DNA from: Elusimicrobia bacterium HGW-Elusimicrobia-3
Lineage (GTDB): Bacteria > Elusimicrobiota > Elusimicrobia > Elusimicrobiales > UBA9959
Length of the DNA: 36,742 bases
Direction: 5' to 3'
NCBI GenBank assembly: GCA_002840355.1
Contig: PHAL01000024.1
Coordinates: forward strand, 1-36,742
In this document: positions 14,979 to 22,253 of the stretch, one piece after another
How the letters are laid out: each line of letters opens with the position of its first letter
Position numbering within the stretch: the first letter of the stretch is position 1
Program-made: the position numbers and the translations under genes
Notes under the pieces: generated by a model
Told to the model about the DNA's origin: nothing
The model's input: only the letters and a program-made list of their open reading frames with translations
Databases searched by the model: none

Positions 14979-15142
14979 TCCAGGGGGTCAGAACGCAAAA
15001 ACGTGGTCACTGCTGTGTCGCTGTGCTCCACCCGCACACCGTGCTCGCCACTCCCCGTCGCTGCAGTGGCTTTCGGCCACCCGGCCCTCGCGCTACGCAA
15101 GCTCGGGCCTCCGACAGGGTTTTGCTAACCTGACCCCCTGGA
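14979..15142. mobile_element. MITE-like element with perfect 13-bp terminal inverted repeats
   Basis: TCCAGGGGGTCAG at 14979-14991 is the exact reverse complement of CTGACCCCCTGGA at 15130-15142. With one mismatch the repeat extends outward to 14976 and 15145. Inside each end a GCAAAA block recurs in inverted orientation, offset by one base. The interior has a GTGGC-TTTCG-GCCAC hairpin (15066-15080) and a GGCCC...GGGCC pair (15083-15109). No coding frame of note lies inside. It sits just after the upp stop and before a terminator. No target-site duplication is obvious. A REPIN-like or non-autonomous IS derivative is the best reading. Confidence 0.7.
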
Positions 15143-15160
15143 TCCCTTTTGTGGATAAAT

Positions 15161-15193
15161 AAAAAAGCCCGGCTCCGAGCCGGGCTTTTTTTT
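15161..15193. terminator. bidirectional rho-independent terminator
   Basis: A6, then GCCCGGCTC (15167-15175), one central C, GAGCCGGGC (15177-15185) and T8. The stem is perfect and is flanked by A-runs and T-runs on both sides, so it can end both the plus-strand salvage operon and the minus-strand regulator gene whose stop lies at 15206. Confidence 0.93.
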
Positions 15194-15205
15194 GAGCCTT
15201 GCCGC

Positions 15206-15931
15206 TTACTCGAGGGCCTTGGCGTGCGGGTCGGCTATGCGGACCAGCGTCTTGTGGTCCAGGATCTTTATGGACTTCACTTCGCGCTTGATGACGCTGC
15301 GCTTCTCCAGCTCGGCGAGCGTGCGCACGACGGTCTCCAGCGCCAGGCCGGTGATCTCGGCGATCTCGGTGCGCTTGAGGCCGTGTATGGCCGGGTTGGC
15401 GGTGTCCTTGGATTTGAAGGAGATCGCGTTGATCAGCGCCCTGGCCACCTTGGAGCGGGCCGGCTTGTAGGCGGTATCCTTGAGCTTGAGCTGCAGGCCG
15501 CGCATCTCCGTGGCGATCTTGTGCAGCAGCACCTTGTAGGTCTTCGGGTGGTCGGTGAGGAACTGCTCCAGGGTCTTGCTGTCCATGAAGGAGAGAATGG
15601 TGTCTCCCATGGCCCTGCTATTGCAGAAATATTCCTTGCCGGAGAAGAAGGCGATGTGGCCGAAGGTCTCGCCGGGATGGCGGATCCAGGTGATCATCTG
15701 CTGGCCCTTGGCGTCGGTGGAGAAGATCTTGGTGCGGCCTTTGCAGACGGTGAAGATGCCCTGCGGCACCTGCGCCTCGTTGTAGATGGCCTCGTCGTCC
15801 GCGAATTTGCGGCCGGTCTTGAGCTGGTTCCACGCTTTCTGGGCCTGCGGGTCCAGCCGGCTGTAAAAACAAATGGCTTTGAAGCGGCAAGGGCCGCAGT
15901 CAGGTGCCTGGTCTTTTTTGAATCTGTTCAT
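15206..15931 (-). CDS. CRP/FNR-family transcriptional regulator with an FNR-like cysteine cluster
   Basis: A 241-residue protein with a cyclic-nucleotide-binding-type sensor domain, a long dimer helix and a C-terminal helix-turn-helix (RTEIAEITGLALETVVRTLAELE). The N-terminus has C12-x2-C15-x5-C21, the same spacing as C20, C23 and C29 that hold the oxygen-labile [4Fe-4S] cluster of E. coli FNR. Where FNR has its fourth ligand (C122) the rough alignment gives Ser; C103 or C63 could substitute. In the recognition helix E..VR resembles FNR's E..SR with Val for Ser. I chose the ATG at 15931 with GGGGG before it; a GTG 21 bases upstream is the alternative. It is divergent from the flippase. Oxygen or redox sensing is inferred. 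Confidence 0.88.
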   Translation of the reverse strand: MNRFKKDQAPDCGPCRFKAICFYSRLDPQAQKAWNQLKTGRKFADDEAIYNEAQVPQGIFTVCKGRTKIFSTDAKGQQMITWIRHPGETFGHIAFFSGKEYFCNSRAMGDTILSFMDSKTLEQFLTDHPKTYKVLLHKIATEMRGLQLKLKDTAYKPARSKVARALINAISFKSKDTANPAIHGLKRTEIAEITGLALETVVRTLAELEKRSVIKREVKSIKILDHKTLVRIADPHAKALE

Positions 15932-15969
15932 ATTCCCCCGTCCCGGCCTCACACCGGGCTGCTGGTTAT

Positions 15970-15999
15970 ATTATATCTTATTTGCCCCCCCGTCGTCAT
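15970..15999 (-). promoter_or_regulatory. candidate promoter of the CRP/FNR regulator
   Basis: On the minus strand ATGACG (15999-15994), an 18-base spacer and a perfect TATAAT (15975-15970) precede the regulator by about 40 bases. The region overlaps the candidate -10 of the divergent flippase (TAGAAT, 16004-16009), so the two promoters may interfere. No clear FNR (TTGAT-N4-ATCAA) palindrome is seen. Confidence 0.45.
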
Positions 16000-16021
16000 T
16001 TGATAGAATAGGACTCGCGCC

Positions 16022-17479
16022 ATGTTCAAAGACCTTAAAGCCCTCGGCAAAGAATCGCTGATCTACGGACTCTCCACCGTGGGCGCGCGCCTGCTCAATT
16101 TCATCCTGCTGCCGTTCTATACCCACTACCTGGTGCCGGCCGATTACGGCGTCGTGGCGGCGGTCTTCTCCTATGTCGCCTTCCTCAACATCGTCTACCA
16201 TTACGGCCTCGACCAGGCCTACATGCGGCATTACGCGGACCGGGAGAAGGCCTTTCCCGCCGCCGTCGCCTGCCTGGGCGTCACCACGCTGCTGCTGACG
16301 CTGCTATTCTGCGCCGCCGCGCCGTTCTGGGCCGGCGCCGCCGGCATCGGCGCCGGCAACTCCAGGCTGGTCTATTACGCGGCCGCCATCCTGCTGCTCG
16401 ATACCGCCACCATTATCCCGTTCGCCGACCTGCGCATGCGCCACCGTGCGCTGCGCTTCGCCGGGGTGCGCACCGCCTCCATCGTTATCAACGTGGCGCT
16501 CAACGTCGTTTTCCTCTCCTACCTGGGGCTGGGGCTGGAGAGCGTGTTCCTGGCCAACGTGATCTCCTCCGCCGCGGCCGCCGCGCTGCTGGCGCCCGAG
16601 TTCCGGGCCGCCGCCGCCAGGGTCGACCTGCCCGTGCTCAGGAACCTGCTGTCCTTCGCGCTGCCGCTCCTGCCCGCCGGGCTGGGCGCCATGGCCGTGC
16701 AGGTGCTGGACCGGCCCATCATGCTGCACCTCACCGACACCGCCTCGGTGGGCGTCTACCAGGCCAATTACCGGCTGGGCATCTTCATGATGATGGTGGT
16801 GACGATGTTCGACCAGGCCTGGCGGCCGTTCTTCATAGAGCGCTCGCACCGCCCCGACGCCGCGCCGGTGTTCGCCCGCGTGCTGACCTATTTCACCGTC
16901 GGCGGCCTCTGGCTGTGGCTGGGCCTCTCGTTCTTCATAGGCGACCTCGCCCGCCTGCGGGTGGCCGGGGTCAACCTGATACACCCGGACTACTGGTCGG
17001 GCCTGGGCATAGTGCCGGTGGTGCTGGCCGCCTACCTGCTCAACGGCGTCTACGTGAATTTCCTGGCGCCGGTGATCATCGCCAAGCGCACCGGCATAAT
17101 ACTCTCGGTGACGCTGGCCGGCGCCGCCGTAAGCATCGGCGGCAACTTCGCCCTGATCCCGGTTTTCGGCATGTACGGCGCCGCCTGGGCGCTGCTGCTC
17201 TCCTACCTGGTCATGGTCGTCATGGTGCACCTGCGCGGCCGCTCCTTCTACCCGGTGCCTTACGAGTTCGGCCGTATCGGCGCCGCGGTCGGCCTGGCGG
17301 CCGCCTGCGCGCTGCCGGCTTTCCTGCTGCCCTACGGCGGTCCGGCCGGCGCAGCGGTACGGGCCGCGGCTTTCCTGGCTTTCCCGCTGCTGGCCTGGCA
17401 CGGCGGCCTGCTGCTCCCCGAGGAGAAAGAGGCCGTCCTGCGCCGCTTCTCCCGCCCCCTCCCTTCGGACCATTCATAA
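16022..17479 (+). CDS. oligosaccharide flippase family protein (Wzx/MOP superfamily)
   Basis: A 485-residue, about 12- to 14-span membrane protein. The N-terminus (ESLIYGLSTVGARLLNFILLPFYTHYL, here given only by its key GARLLNFILLPFYT core) and the following PADYGVV are typical of polysaccharide-biosynthesis flippases of the MOP superfamily, which move lipid-linked oligosaccharides across the inner membrane. A second half repeats the pattern with a FALPLLPAG segment and a GMYGAAWALLLSY segment. No glycosyltransferases are adjacent, so its substrate (O-antigen, capsule or exopolysaccharide) is unknown. The ATG has no ribosome site; TAGAAT lies 12 bases before it. Confidence 0.9.
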   Translation: MFKDLKALGKESLIYGLSTVGARLLNFILLPFYTHYLVPADYGVVAAVFSYVAFLNIVYHYGLDQAYMRHYADREKAFPAAVACLGVTTLLLTLLFCAAAPFWAGAAGIGAGNSRLVYYAAAILLLDTATIIPFADLRMRHRALRFAGVRTASIVINVALNVVFLSYLGLGLESVFLANVISSAAAAALLAPEFRAAAARVDLPVLRNLLSFALPLLPAGLGAMAVQVLDRPIMLHLTDTASVGVYQANYRLGIFMMMVVTMFDQAWRPFFIERSHRPDAAPVFARVLTYFTVGGLWLWLGLSFFIGDLARLRVAGVNLIHPDYWSGLGIVPVVLAAYLLNGVYVNFLAPVIIAKRTGIILSVTLAGAAVSIGGNFALIPVFGMYGAAWALLLSYLVMVVMVHLRGRSFYPVPYEFGRIGAAVGLAAACALPAFLLPYGGPAGAAVRAAAFLAFPLLAWHGGLLLPEEKEAVLRRFSRPLPSDHS

Positions 17480-17482
17480 AAG

Positions 17483-17504
17483 CGGGCCGCTTGAGGGCGG
17501 CCCG
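17483..17504. terminator. stem-loop between convergent flippase and ABC permease genes
   Basis: CGGGCCGC (17483-17490) pairs with GCGGCCCG (17497-17504) around TTGAGG. There is no T-run on either side, so its terminator strength is uncertain. Its place in the 50-bp convergent gap supports a shared 3'-end role. Confidence 0.5.
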
Positions 17505-17529
17505 GTATTACGCTCGCTATACAGCGGGG

Positions 17530-18285
17530 CTATTTTTCCTGCTGGAGTTTGCCGAAGGCGGCTACGCCGACGGCGGTGGTGAGCAGGCAGAAGACGGCTA
17601 TGGCGGCGAGGTTGGTCCAGGCGGAAAAATGGCCCTGGCCCAGCATGATGATGCGCATGAGGTCCACGGCGTAGGTGACCGGGTTGGCCAGGCTGACGGC
17701 GCGGATGTACGGCGCTGCGCCGGACAGGTCGAACAGCGCCCCGCTGAAGAAGAACATGGGCCAGGTCAGGAAGCTCATGACCAGGCCGAAGCCTTCCATG
17801 GATTTCATCCTGGCGCCTATGGTCAGGCCGAGGTTGGTGATCATGTAGGCCACCGGGAAGGCCGCGGCCAGGGCCAGCAGCACCTGCAGCGGGCCCATGG
17901 GCAGGATGAACAGGGCCCCGATGACCAGCAGCAGCAGCGTCTCTATGAGGGCGCCCAGCATGCCGCCCAGCGATTTGCCGAAGAACAGCGTGGCGCGCGA
18001 GATGGGCGCCGCGAGCACTTCCTTGAGGAAGTCCAGCCGCTTGTCCCAGATGATATACAGCCCGTAGGTGATCGACGTGAAGAGTATCACCATCGCCAGG
18101 ATGCCCGGGAAGATGAACTGCTGGTAGGTGTAGCCTGCCACCGGGCTCTGCCCGCCCGACATGCCCTTGCCCATCACGAACAGGAACAGCAGCGGCGAGA
18201 TGAGGATGGAGATGATTCGTTCCTTCTCTCGGAAGAAGATCTTGGCTTCGCGCAGCAGCAGGGCCCAGACGGCGTTGAAGTTCAC
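17530..18285 (-). CDS. ABC-2 type transporter permease
   Basis: A 251-residue membrane protein with six hydrophobic spans and the ABC-2 permease pattern: an N-terminal FREKERIISILISPLLFLFVMG region and, near the C-terminus, a SLANPVTYAVDLMR segment followed by a last span. This layout is that of DrrB/NodJ-type exporter permeases. The start overlaps the stop of the ATPase gene as ATGA, so both subunits are made together. Exported substrate is unknown (drug, lipid or polysaccharide are all possible). Confidence 0.92.
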   Translation of the reverse strand: MNFNAVWALLLREAKIFFREKERIISILISPLLFLFVMGKGMSGGQSPVAGYTYQQFIFPGILAMVILFTSITYGLYIIWDKRLDFLKEVLAAPISRATLFFGKSLGGMLGALIETLLLLVIGALFILPMGPLQVLLALAAAFPVAYMITNLGLTIGARMKSMEGFGLVMSFLTWPMFFFSGALFDLSGAAPYIRAVSLANPVTYAVDLMRIIMLGQGHFSAWTNLAAIAVFCLLTTAVGVAAFGKLQQEK

Positions 18286-19256
18286 CGGCGCACCGCCTTG
18301 TTGACGGCCACGCGCTCGAAGATCCCCTCGGCGTGCTCTTCGGCGTCGTCGCTGATCTGCTGGCCCGCGAACTTCAGGAACACGTCGTCTAGCGTGACGC
18401 GGCGCACTTCCACCTCGTCTATCCGCCCGCCCGCGTTAAGCAGCGCCTGCAGGTTGACCCCGGACTCCTCTATGCTGATCTTGTAGCGGCCGTTCTCCAG
18501 CTCCACGCTCTGCACGAAAGGCAGCGCCCTGACGGCGGCCTCGTCGAGCGCGCCGGTGACGAAGACCAGGTCCCGGCCCACCTTGCGCTTGAGCTCGTCC
18601 GGGGTGCCCAGCTCTATGATCTTGCCGCGGTTGATGATGCCGATGCGGTCGGCCAGGCTGTCCGCCTCTTCCATGTAATGGGTGGTCAGGATGATCGTGG
18701 TGTTATGCGTCGCCCTGAGCTCGCGGATATGGCTCCACACCGCCTTGCGGCTGGCCGGGTCGAGGCCCAGCGTGGGCTCGTCGAGGAAAAGGATCCTGGG
18801 CTTGTGGATCAGGCCGCGGGCTATCTCCAGACGCCGGCGCATGCCGCCGGAATAGGTCTTTACCAGGCTGCCCGCCCGGTCGGTGAGCTTTACCATTTCC
18901 AGCATGCGGTCTATGCGGCCCGGGATCTCGGCGCGGGGCACGCCGTAGAGCATGGAATGCAGGTAGAGGTTCTCGCGGCCGGTCAGCAGGTCGTCCACGC
19001 TGGGCTCCTGGAAGACTATGCCGATGTTGCGGCGCACTTCCAGCGGCTCGCGGTTGATGTCCCGGCCGGCCACCACCGCGGTGCCCGACGTAGGCTTGAC
19101 CAGCGTGGAGAGCATGCTGATCAGCGTGGTCTTGCCGGCGCCGTTGGGGCCCAGCAGGCCGAAGACCTCGCCTTCCGGTATTTCCAGCGATACGCCGTCC
19201 ACGGCCGTGACTTCGGCGTAGCGCTTTACCAGATCAGAGGTGACGATGGCGGCCAT
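18282..19256 (-). CDS. ABC transporter ATP-binding protein (DrrA-like)
   Basis: A 324-residue ATPase of the ABC-2 export class. Walker A is GPNGAGKT (36-43), the Q-loop lies in VFQEPSVDDLLTGREN, the signature is YSGGMRRRLE (135-144), Walker B is ILFLDEP (155-161) and the switch histidine is H193 in LTTHYMEEAD. The C-terminal ~90 residues form the extra domain found in DrrA-type proteins. It pairs with the ABC-2 permease and follows the alpha/beta hydrolase by 16 bp. No clear ribosome site precedes the ATG, suggesting coupling to upstream translation. Confidence 0.95.
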   Translation of the reverse strand: MAAIVTSDLVKRYAEVTAVDGVSLEIPEGEVFGLLGPNGAGKTTLISMLSTLVKPTSGTAVVAGRDINREPLEVRRNIGIVFQEPSVDDLLTGRENLYLHSMLYGVPRAEIPGRIDRMLEMVKLTDRAGSLVKTYSGGMRRRLEIARGLIHKPRILFLDEPTLGLDPASRKAVWSHIRELRATHNTTIILTTHYMEEADSLADRIGIINRGKIIELGTPDELKRKVGRDLVFVTGALDEAAVRALPFVQSVELENGRYKISIEESGVNLQALLNAGGRIDEVEVRRVTLDDVFLKFAGQQISDDAEEHAEGIFERVAVNKAVRR

Positions 19257-19272
19257 ATATGGATTCTAGCAA

Positions 19273-20133
19273 TTAGAGACTGCTCCGGAAAAAGGCCGCT
19301 AGGCGGCGTTCGTACTCGGCCGGCGCCGTGTAGTGGTTCTGGCCGTGGTCCGCGCCTTCCACCAGCCACAGCTCGGCGGCCGGGTTGGCGGCCTTGAGCG
19401 CCGCCGAGTTGGAGGGCGGCACCGTGCCGTCCAGCGTGCCGTGCACCAGCAGCATCGGCGCGGCGAACGCCGCGGCGTTTCCTACCGGGCTGACCGCCCG
19501 GATGTCGACGCCGGTGAACAGCAGCATCCAGCCGCGCATCAGCAGCAGCAGGGGCCGGCGCAGCGGGCCCCAGCCCGCGAAGATATGTTCCAGCTCGCCG
19601 TGCAGGTCGGCGAAGGGGGCGTCCAGCGCGCGGGCCTTCACGGCCGGGTTGTCCGACAGCAGCACCGCCGCTCCCCCCATCGAGAAACCGAACAGGCCTA
19701 TGGCGCCGCTGGGCAGGCGGCCGGCGGCGAAGGCCGCGGCCGCGTCTATGTCGCGCGTCTCCCTGGCCCCGCCGGTGGAAAAGAAGCCGCCGCTGCGGCC
19801 GGTGGCCCTGAAATCGAAATAGAGCAGATTGAACTCGCGCGCGAGGAAAGAGGTGAGCCCCAGCACGTCGCTCTTGTCCATCGGGTAGCCGTGGCAGATT
19901 ATCACCGTGCTCCGCGAGGTCTTGTGCGGTATGAACCAGGCGTCCAGTTCTATCCCGTCGGAGGTGCGCAGGCGCAGCGGCTCGGCCTTCAGGCCGAAAT
20001 CCTCCGGAGTGTAACTGCCGATATGGCGGCGCGGATGCGCGTACAGCCAGAAGAAAAAGAAGGCGAGCGCGGCCAGCGCCAGCAGCGGGTACAGCAGCAG
20101 GCGCCAGGCCACCTTGAACGCCAGCCCGTTCAC
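19273..20133 (-). CDS. membrane-anchored alpha/beta hydrolase
   Basis: A 286-residue serine hydrolase. One N-terminal hydrophobic span (about 10-31) anchors it. The oxyanion region HGYPMDKSD, the nucleophile S151 in FGFSMGGAAV, an aspartate in LVHGTLDGTVP and the histidine in GADHGQNHY form a complete catalytic triad. The pattern resembles BAAT/YfhR-type lipases and peptidases; no specific substrate is indicated. The GTG start overlaps the pcm stop as GTGA. Confidence 0.9.
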   Translation of the reverse strand: MNGLAFKVAWRLLLYPLLALAALAFFFFWLYAHPRRHIGSYTPEDFGLKAEPLRLRTSDGIELDAWFIPHKTSRSTVIICHGYPMDKSDVLGLTSFLAREFNLLYFDFRATGRSGGFFSTGGARETRDIDAAAAFAAGRLPSGAIGLFGFSMGGAAVLLSDNPAVKARALDAPFADLHGELEHIFAGWGPLRRPLLLLMRGWMLLFTGVDIRAVSPVGNAAAFAAPMLLVHGTLDGTVPPSNSAALKAANPAAELWLVEGADHGQNHYTAPAEYERRLAAFFRSSL

Positions 20134-20789
20134 TTGGGCTCCACCAGCGGCACGAAGCGCACGGAGCAGACGGAAGTGGTTTCGAGCCCGGCCGGGGTTT
20201 TGCGGATCAGGCGCAGGTCCTGCGTTCCTACCCCGACGGGAACGACCAGGCGGCCCCCCTCTTTAAGCTGCTGGCCCAGGGCGGGCGGCACCTCGCGCGC
20301 GGCGCAGGTGACCACGATGGCGTCGAAGGGCGCTTCCTCCGGCCAGCCGGCGGCGCCGTCCCCGACGCGGAATTTAATGTTCTTGCGGCCGAGCCCGGCC
20401 AGTTTCTCCCGGGCCGCGGCGGAGAGTTCCGGCAGCAGCTCCACCGTGCGCACCTCGGCGGCCAGCTCGGAGAGCACGGCGGTTTGGTAGCCCGAGCCGG
20501 TGCCGATCTCCAGCACCCGCTCGCCGCCTTTGAGTTCCAGCAGTTCGCTCATCAGCGCCACTATATAGGGCTGCGAGATGGTCTGCCCCCCGGCGATGGG
20601 CAGCGGGTAATCCTCGTAGGCGCGCGTCACCATGTCTTCGGTGACGAAGCAGTGCCGGCAGACCTTGTCCATGGCGGCCAGCACGCGCGGGTCTTTAACG
20701 CCGCGCGCCTCTATCTGGTCCTTTATCATCTGGCGCCGGATGAAGCCCAGGTAGGCGTCGTAATGCTGGCCCAGTATCTTTTGTATCAC
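20130..20789 (-). CDS. pcm: protein-L-isoaspartate O-methyltransferase
   Basis: Repairs isoaspartyl residues in aged proteins using S-adenosylmethionine. The 219-residue protein (from the GTG at 20789) has the family substrate loop PLPIAGGQTISQPYIVALM, the SAM site VLEIGTGSGYQTAVL (G96-G100 core) and DAIVVTCAAREVP. I chose the GTG because AAGGGAG lies seven bases upstream and its first base is shared with the stop of the CoA-binding gene; an ATG 20 codons later (MIKDQIEARG) is an alternative, and further upstream sequence lies inside the neighbour. surE, a stress survival gene often linked to pcm, heads the same operon. Confidence 0.95.
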   Translation of the reverse strand: MIQKILGQHYDAYLGFIRRQMIKDQIEARGVKDPRVLAAMDKVCRHCFVTEDMVTRAYEDYPLPIAGGQTISQPYIVALMSELLELKGGERVLEIGTGSGYQTAVLSELAAEVRTVELLPELSAAAREKLAGLGRKNIKFRVGDGAAGWPEEAPFDAIVVTCAAREVPPALGQQLKEGGRLVVPVGVGTQDLRLIRKTPAGLETTSVCSVRFVPLVEPK

Positions 20790-21160
20790 TACCAGACTCC
20801 CTTGGCCACCATGAAGCAGGCCAGCGTGGTCTTTATGCCGTATTCTTTGGCCTTCGCCGCGGCGGCGTCGGACTCGGAGCCGGGCTGCATCCAGATATGT
20901 TTTACGCCCAGGCGGTTGCATTCCTCTACCGCCAGCTCGGTGACGCCGGGGTGCACCACCGTGATGACCAGGTCCGGCTTTTTCTCTATGTCCGAAAGGC
21001 TCTTGTAGATATGCTGCCCCAGCACGAAGCCCCCCTTCGGGTTGACGCCCGCCACCGGGTAGCCGGCGTTGAGCAGGTCGCGGAAGATCTTGTGGCCGTA
21101 CTTGGAAGCGTCGCCCGAGACGCCGACCACCGCTATCTGTTTATATTCTTTAGTGTTCAT
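20789..21160 (-). CDS. CoA-binding domain protein (YccU-like)
   Basis: A 123-residue Rossmann-type protein of the CoA-binding (YccU/succinyl-CoA-synthetase-alpha N-domain) family. The nucleotide-binding region VVGVSGDASKYGHKIFRDLL, the VNPKGG loop, and the VHPGVTELAVEECNRLGVKH-type segment with HIWMQPGSE are recognisable. The function of this family is not firmly known. The ATG at 21160 overlaps the stop of the preceding membrane protein as ATGA. The frame stays open upstream, but that extension lies in the neighbour's coding region. Confidence 0.9.
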   Translation of the reverse strand: MNTKEYKQIAVVGVSGDASKYGHKIFRDLLNAGYPVAGVNPKGGFVLGQHIYKSLSDIEKKPDLVITVVHPGVTELAVEECNRLGVKHIWMQPGSESDAAAAKAKEYGIKTTLACFMVAKGVW

Positions 21161-21612
21161 GGGAGTTGTCCGAAGTCCGTCCTTAATTTTTCCTCCCAGA
21201 GCCGCAGGCGCGGGAAATGGTAGACCTCCAGCCCGGCCGAGAAAATCAGCAGCAGGTAAAAGTCCGCTTTGTAGCCCGTAAGGATGAAGAGGATAAGGCC
21301 GGCCACGGCCGGCACTTCGCACAGGGCGGCCGTTACTATGGCCCGCGCGGTCAGGGCTTTTACGGCGGCCTCCGGCGTGGCCCGGCGCGCGTCCAGCCGG
21401 GCGGCCGCGAACCTGAGGGCGAAAACCGAAGCGATGGAGAGGATGTAGACGGCGTATTTTACGGCGTAGGCCGCGGGCGGCGGGAGCGGGGGCTTGTGCC
21501 CCGCGCGGGCAAGCACCTCCCCCACTACCGCGTAGAGGACGATGGCGACTATGATCCCGGCCGAGGAGAGCGCCGCGGCCAGGTAGGATTTCTTAATGAG
21601 TTCCCTGGTCAA
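21157..21612 (-). CDS. small multi-span membrane protein of unknown function
   Basis: A 151-residue protein with about four hydrophobic stretches (near 10-32, 48-68, 87-108 and 108-130) and charged loops. No family is recognised. The start is a TTG at 21612 with TAGGAG six bases before it; the TAG of that site is the stop codon of the preceding gene. Its stop overlaps the CoA-binding gene as ATGA. Its place in the surE-pcm operon is the only functional hint. Confidence 0.7.
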   Translation of the reverse strand: MTRELIKKSYLAAALSSAGIIVAIVLYAVVGEVLARAGHKPPLPPPAAYAVKYAVYILSIASVFALRFAAARLDARRATPEAAVKALTARAIVTAALCEVPAVAGLILFILTGYKADFYLLLIFSAGLEVYHFPRLRLWEEKLRTDFGQLP

Positions 21613-21620
21613 GCGCGCTC

Positions 21621-22238
21621 CTAGTGCTCGAAGAACTTCATGCCGTCGGGACCCGGGTTGGCCGAGTCCAGCAGCAGCAGGCCGTAATAGGCCGAGTTGG
21701 GGTTGGAGAAATACAGCCAGCCGCCGGAACCGGTGACGGCCTTGGAAAGGTCCTTGTCGAATTTCTTGGAATCCACGATCTTTATCCCCGCGGTGCGCTC
21801 ATGGCCGGGCAGGTGCAGCTCCGGCACGGCGGAGATGCTGTCCGGGGCCAGGTCGGCCGGGGACTTGGGATATCTGCCGCCGGTCTGCGAGTAGTAGACC
21901 TGCAGCGCGCCGCGGAAGGCCTGCAGCGTCTTCATGGCGGACTCGGTGCGCGCCTTCTCGTCGGCCGCCTTCTCCCTGGCGGCGATCTCGGCCAGGATCT
22001 CCTCGCCGAGGGCCTCGCGGACGGCGGCGTTGAATTTCTCCATCTCCGGCGCCAGCTTCCGCAGGCGCTCGGCCGGGATCTCGGCGTACTTCTCGGCCAG
22101 TATGGCCAGGTTCCTGCCGGTGCGCTCCAGCGCGGGGTCCAGGCGGGAGGGCGCGGCTTGGGCGGCTTGCGCGGGGGCCTCCTGGGCGTGGGCCCCGCTG
22201 CTCAGCAGCAGCGCGGCGGTGAATAGCAGGTCTTTCAT
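21621..22238 (-). CDS. secreted protein with a pseudopilin-like C-terminal region
   Basis: A 205-residue protein. The first ~19 residues (MKDLLFTAALLLSSGAHAQ) form a cleavable signal peptide. A charged helical section (about 35-100, rich in Glu, Ala, Lys) is followed by LQAFRGALQVYYSQTGGRYP, where the TGGRYP and surrounding pattern resembles the major-pseudopilin turn of type II secretion and type IV pilin-like proteins. It lacks the prepilin methylation helix at its own N-terminus. GAGGAGAAAC precedes the ATG. Family function is unknown; pilin-like globular domain as a soluble module is one reading. Confidence 0.75.
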   Translation of the reverse strand: MKDLLFTAALLLSSGAHAQEAPAQAAQAAPSRLDPALERTGRNLAILAEKYAEIPAERLRKLAPEMEKFNAAVREALGEEILAEIAAREKAADEKARTESAMKTLQAFRGALQVYYSQTGGRYPKSPADLAPDSISAVPELHLPGHERTAGIKIVDSKKFDKDLSKAVTGSGGWLYFSNPNSAYYGLLLLDSANPGPDGMKFFEH

Positions 22239-22253
22239 TGTTTCTCCTCGGGG

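Noticed and set aside
16915-18486. A 523-residue plus-strand open frame spanning the end of the flippase and the ABC permease gene
   Set aside because: Its composition (Gly, Gln, Arg, His) is that of a shifted or antisense GC-rich frame. The flippase and ABC genes account for the sequence.
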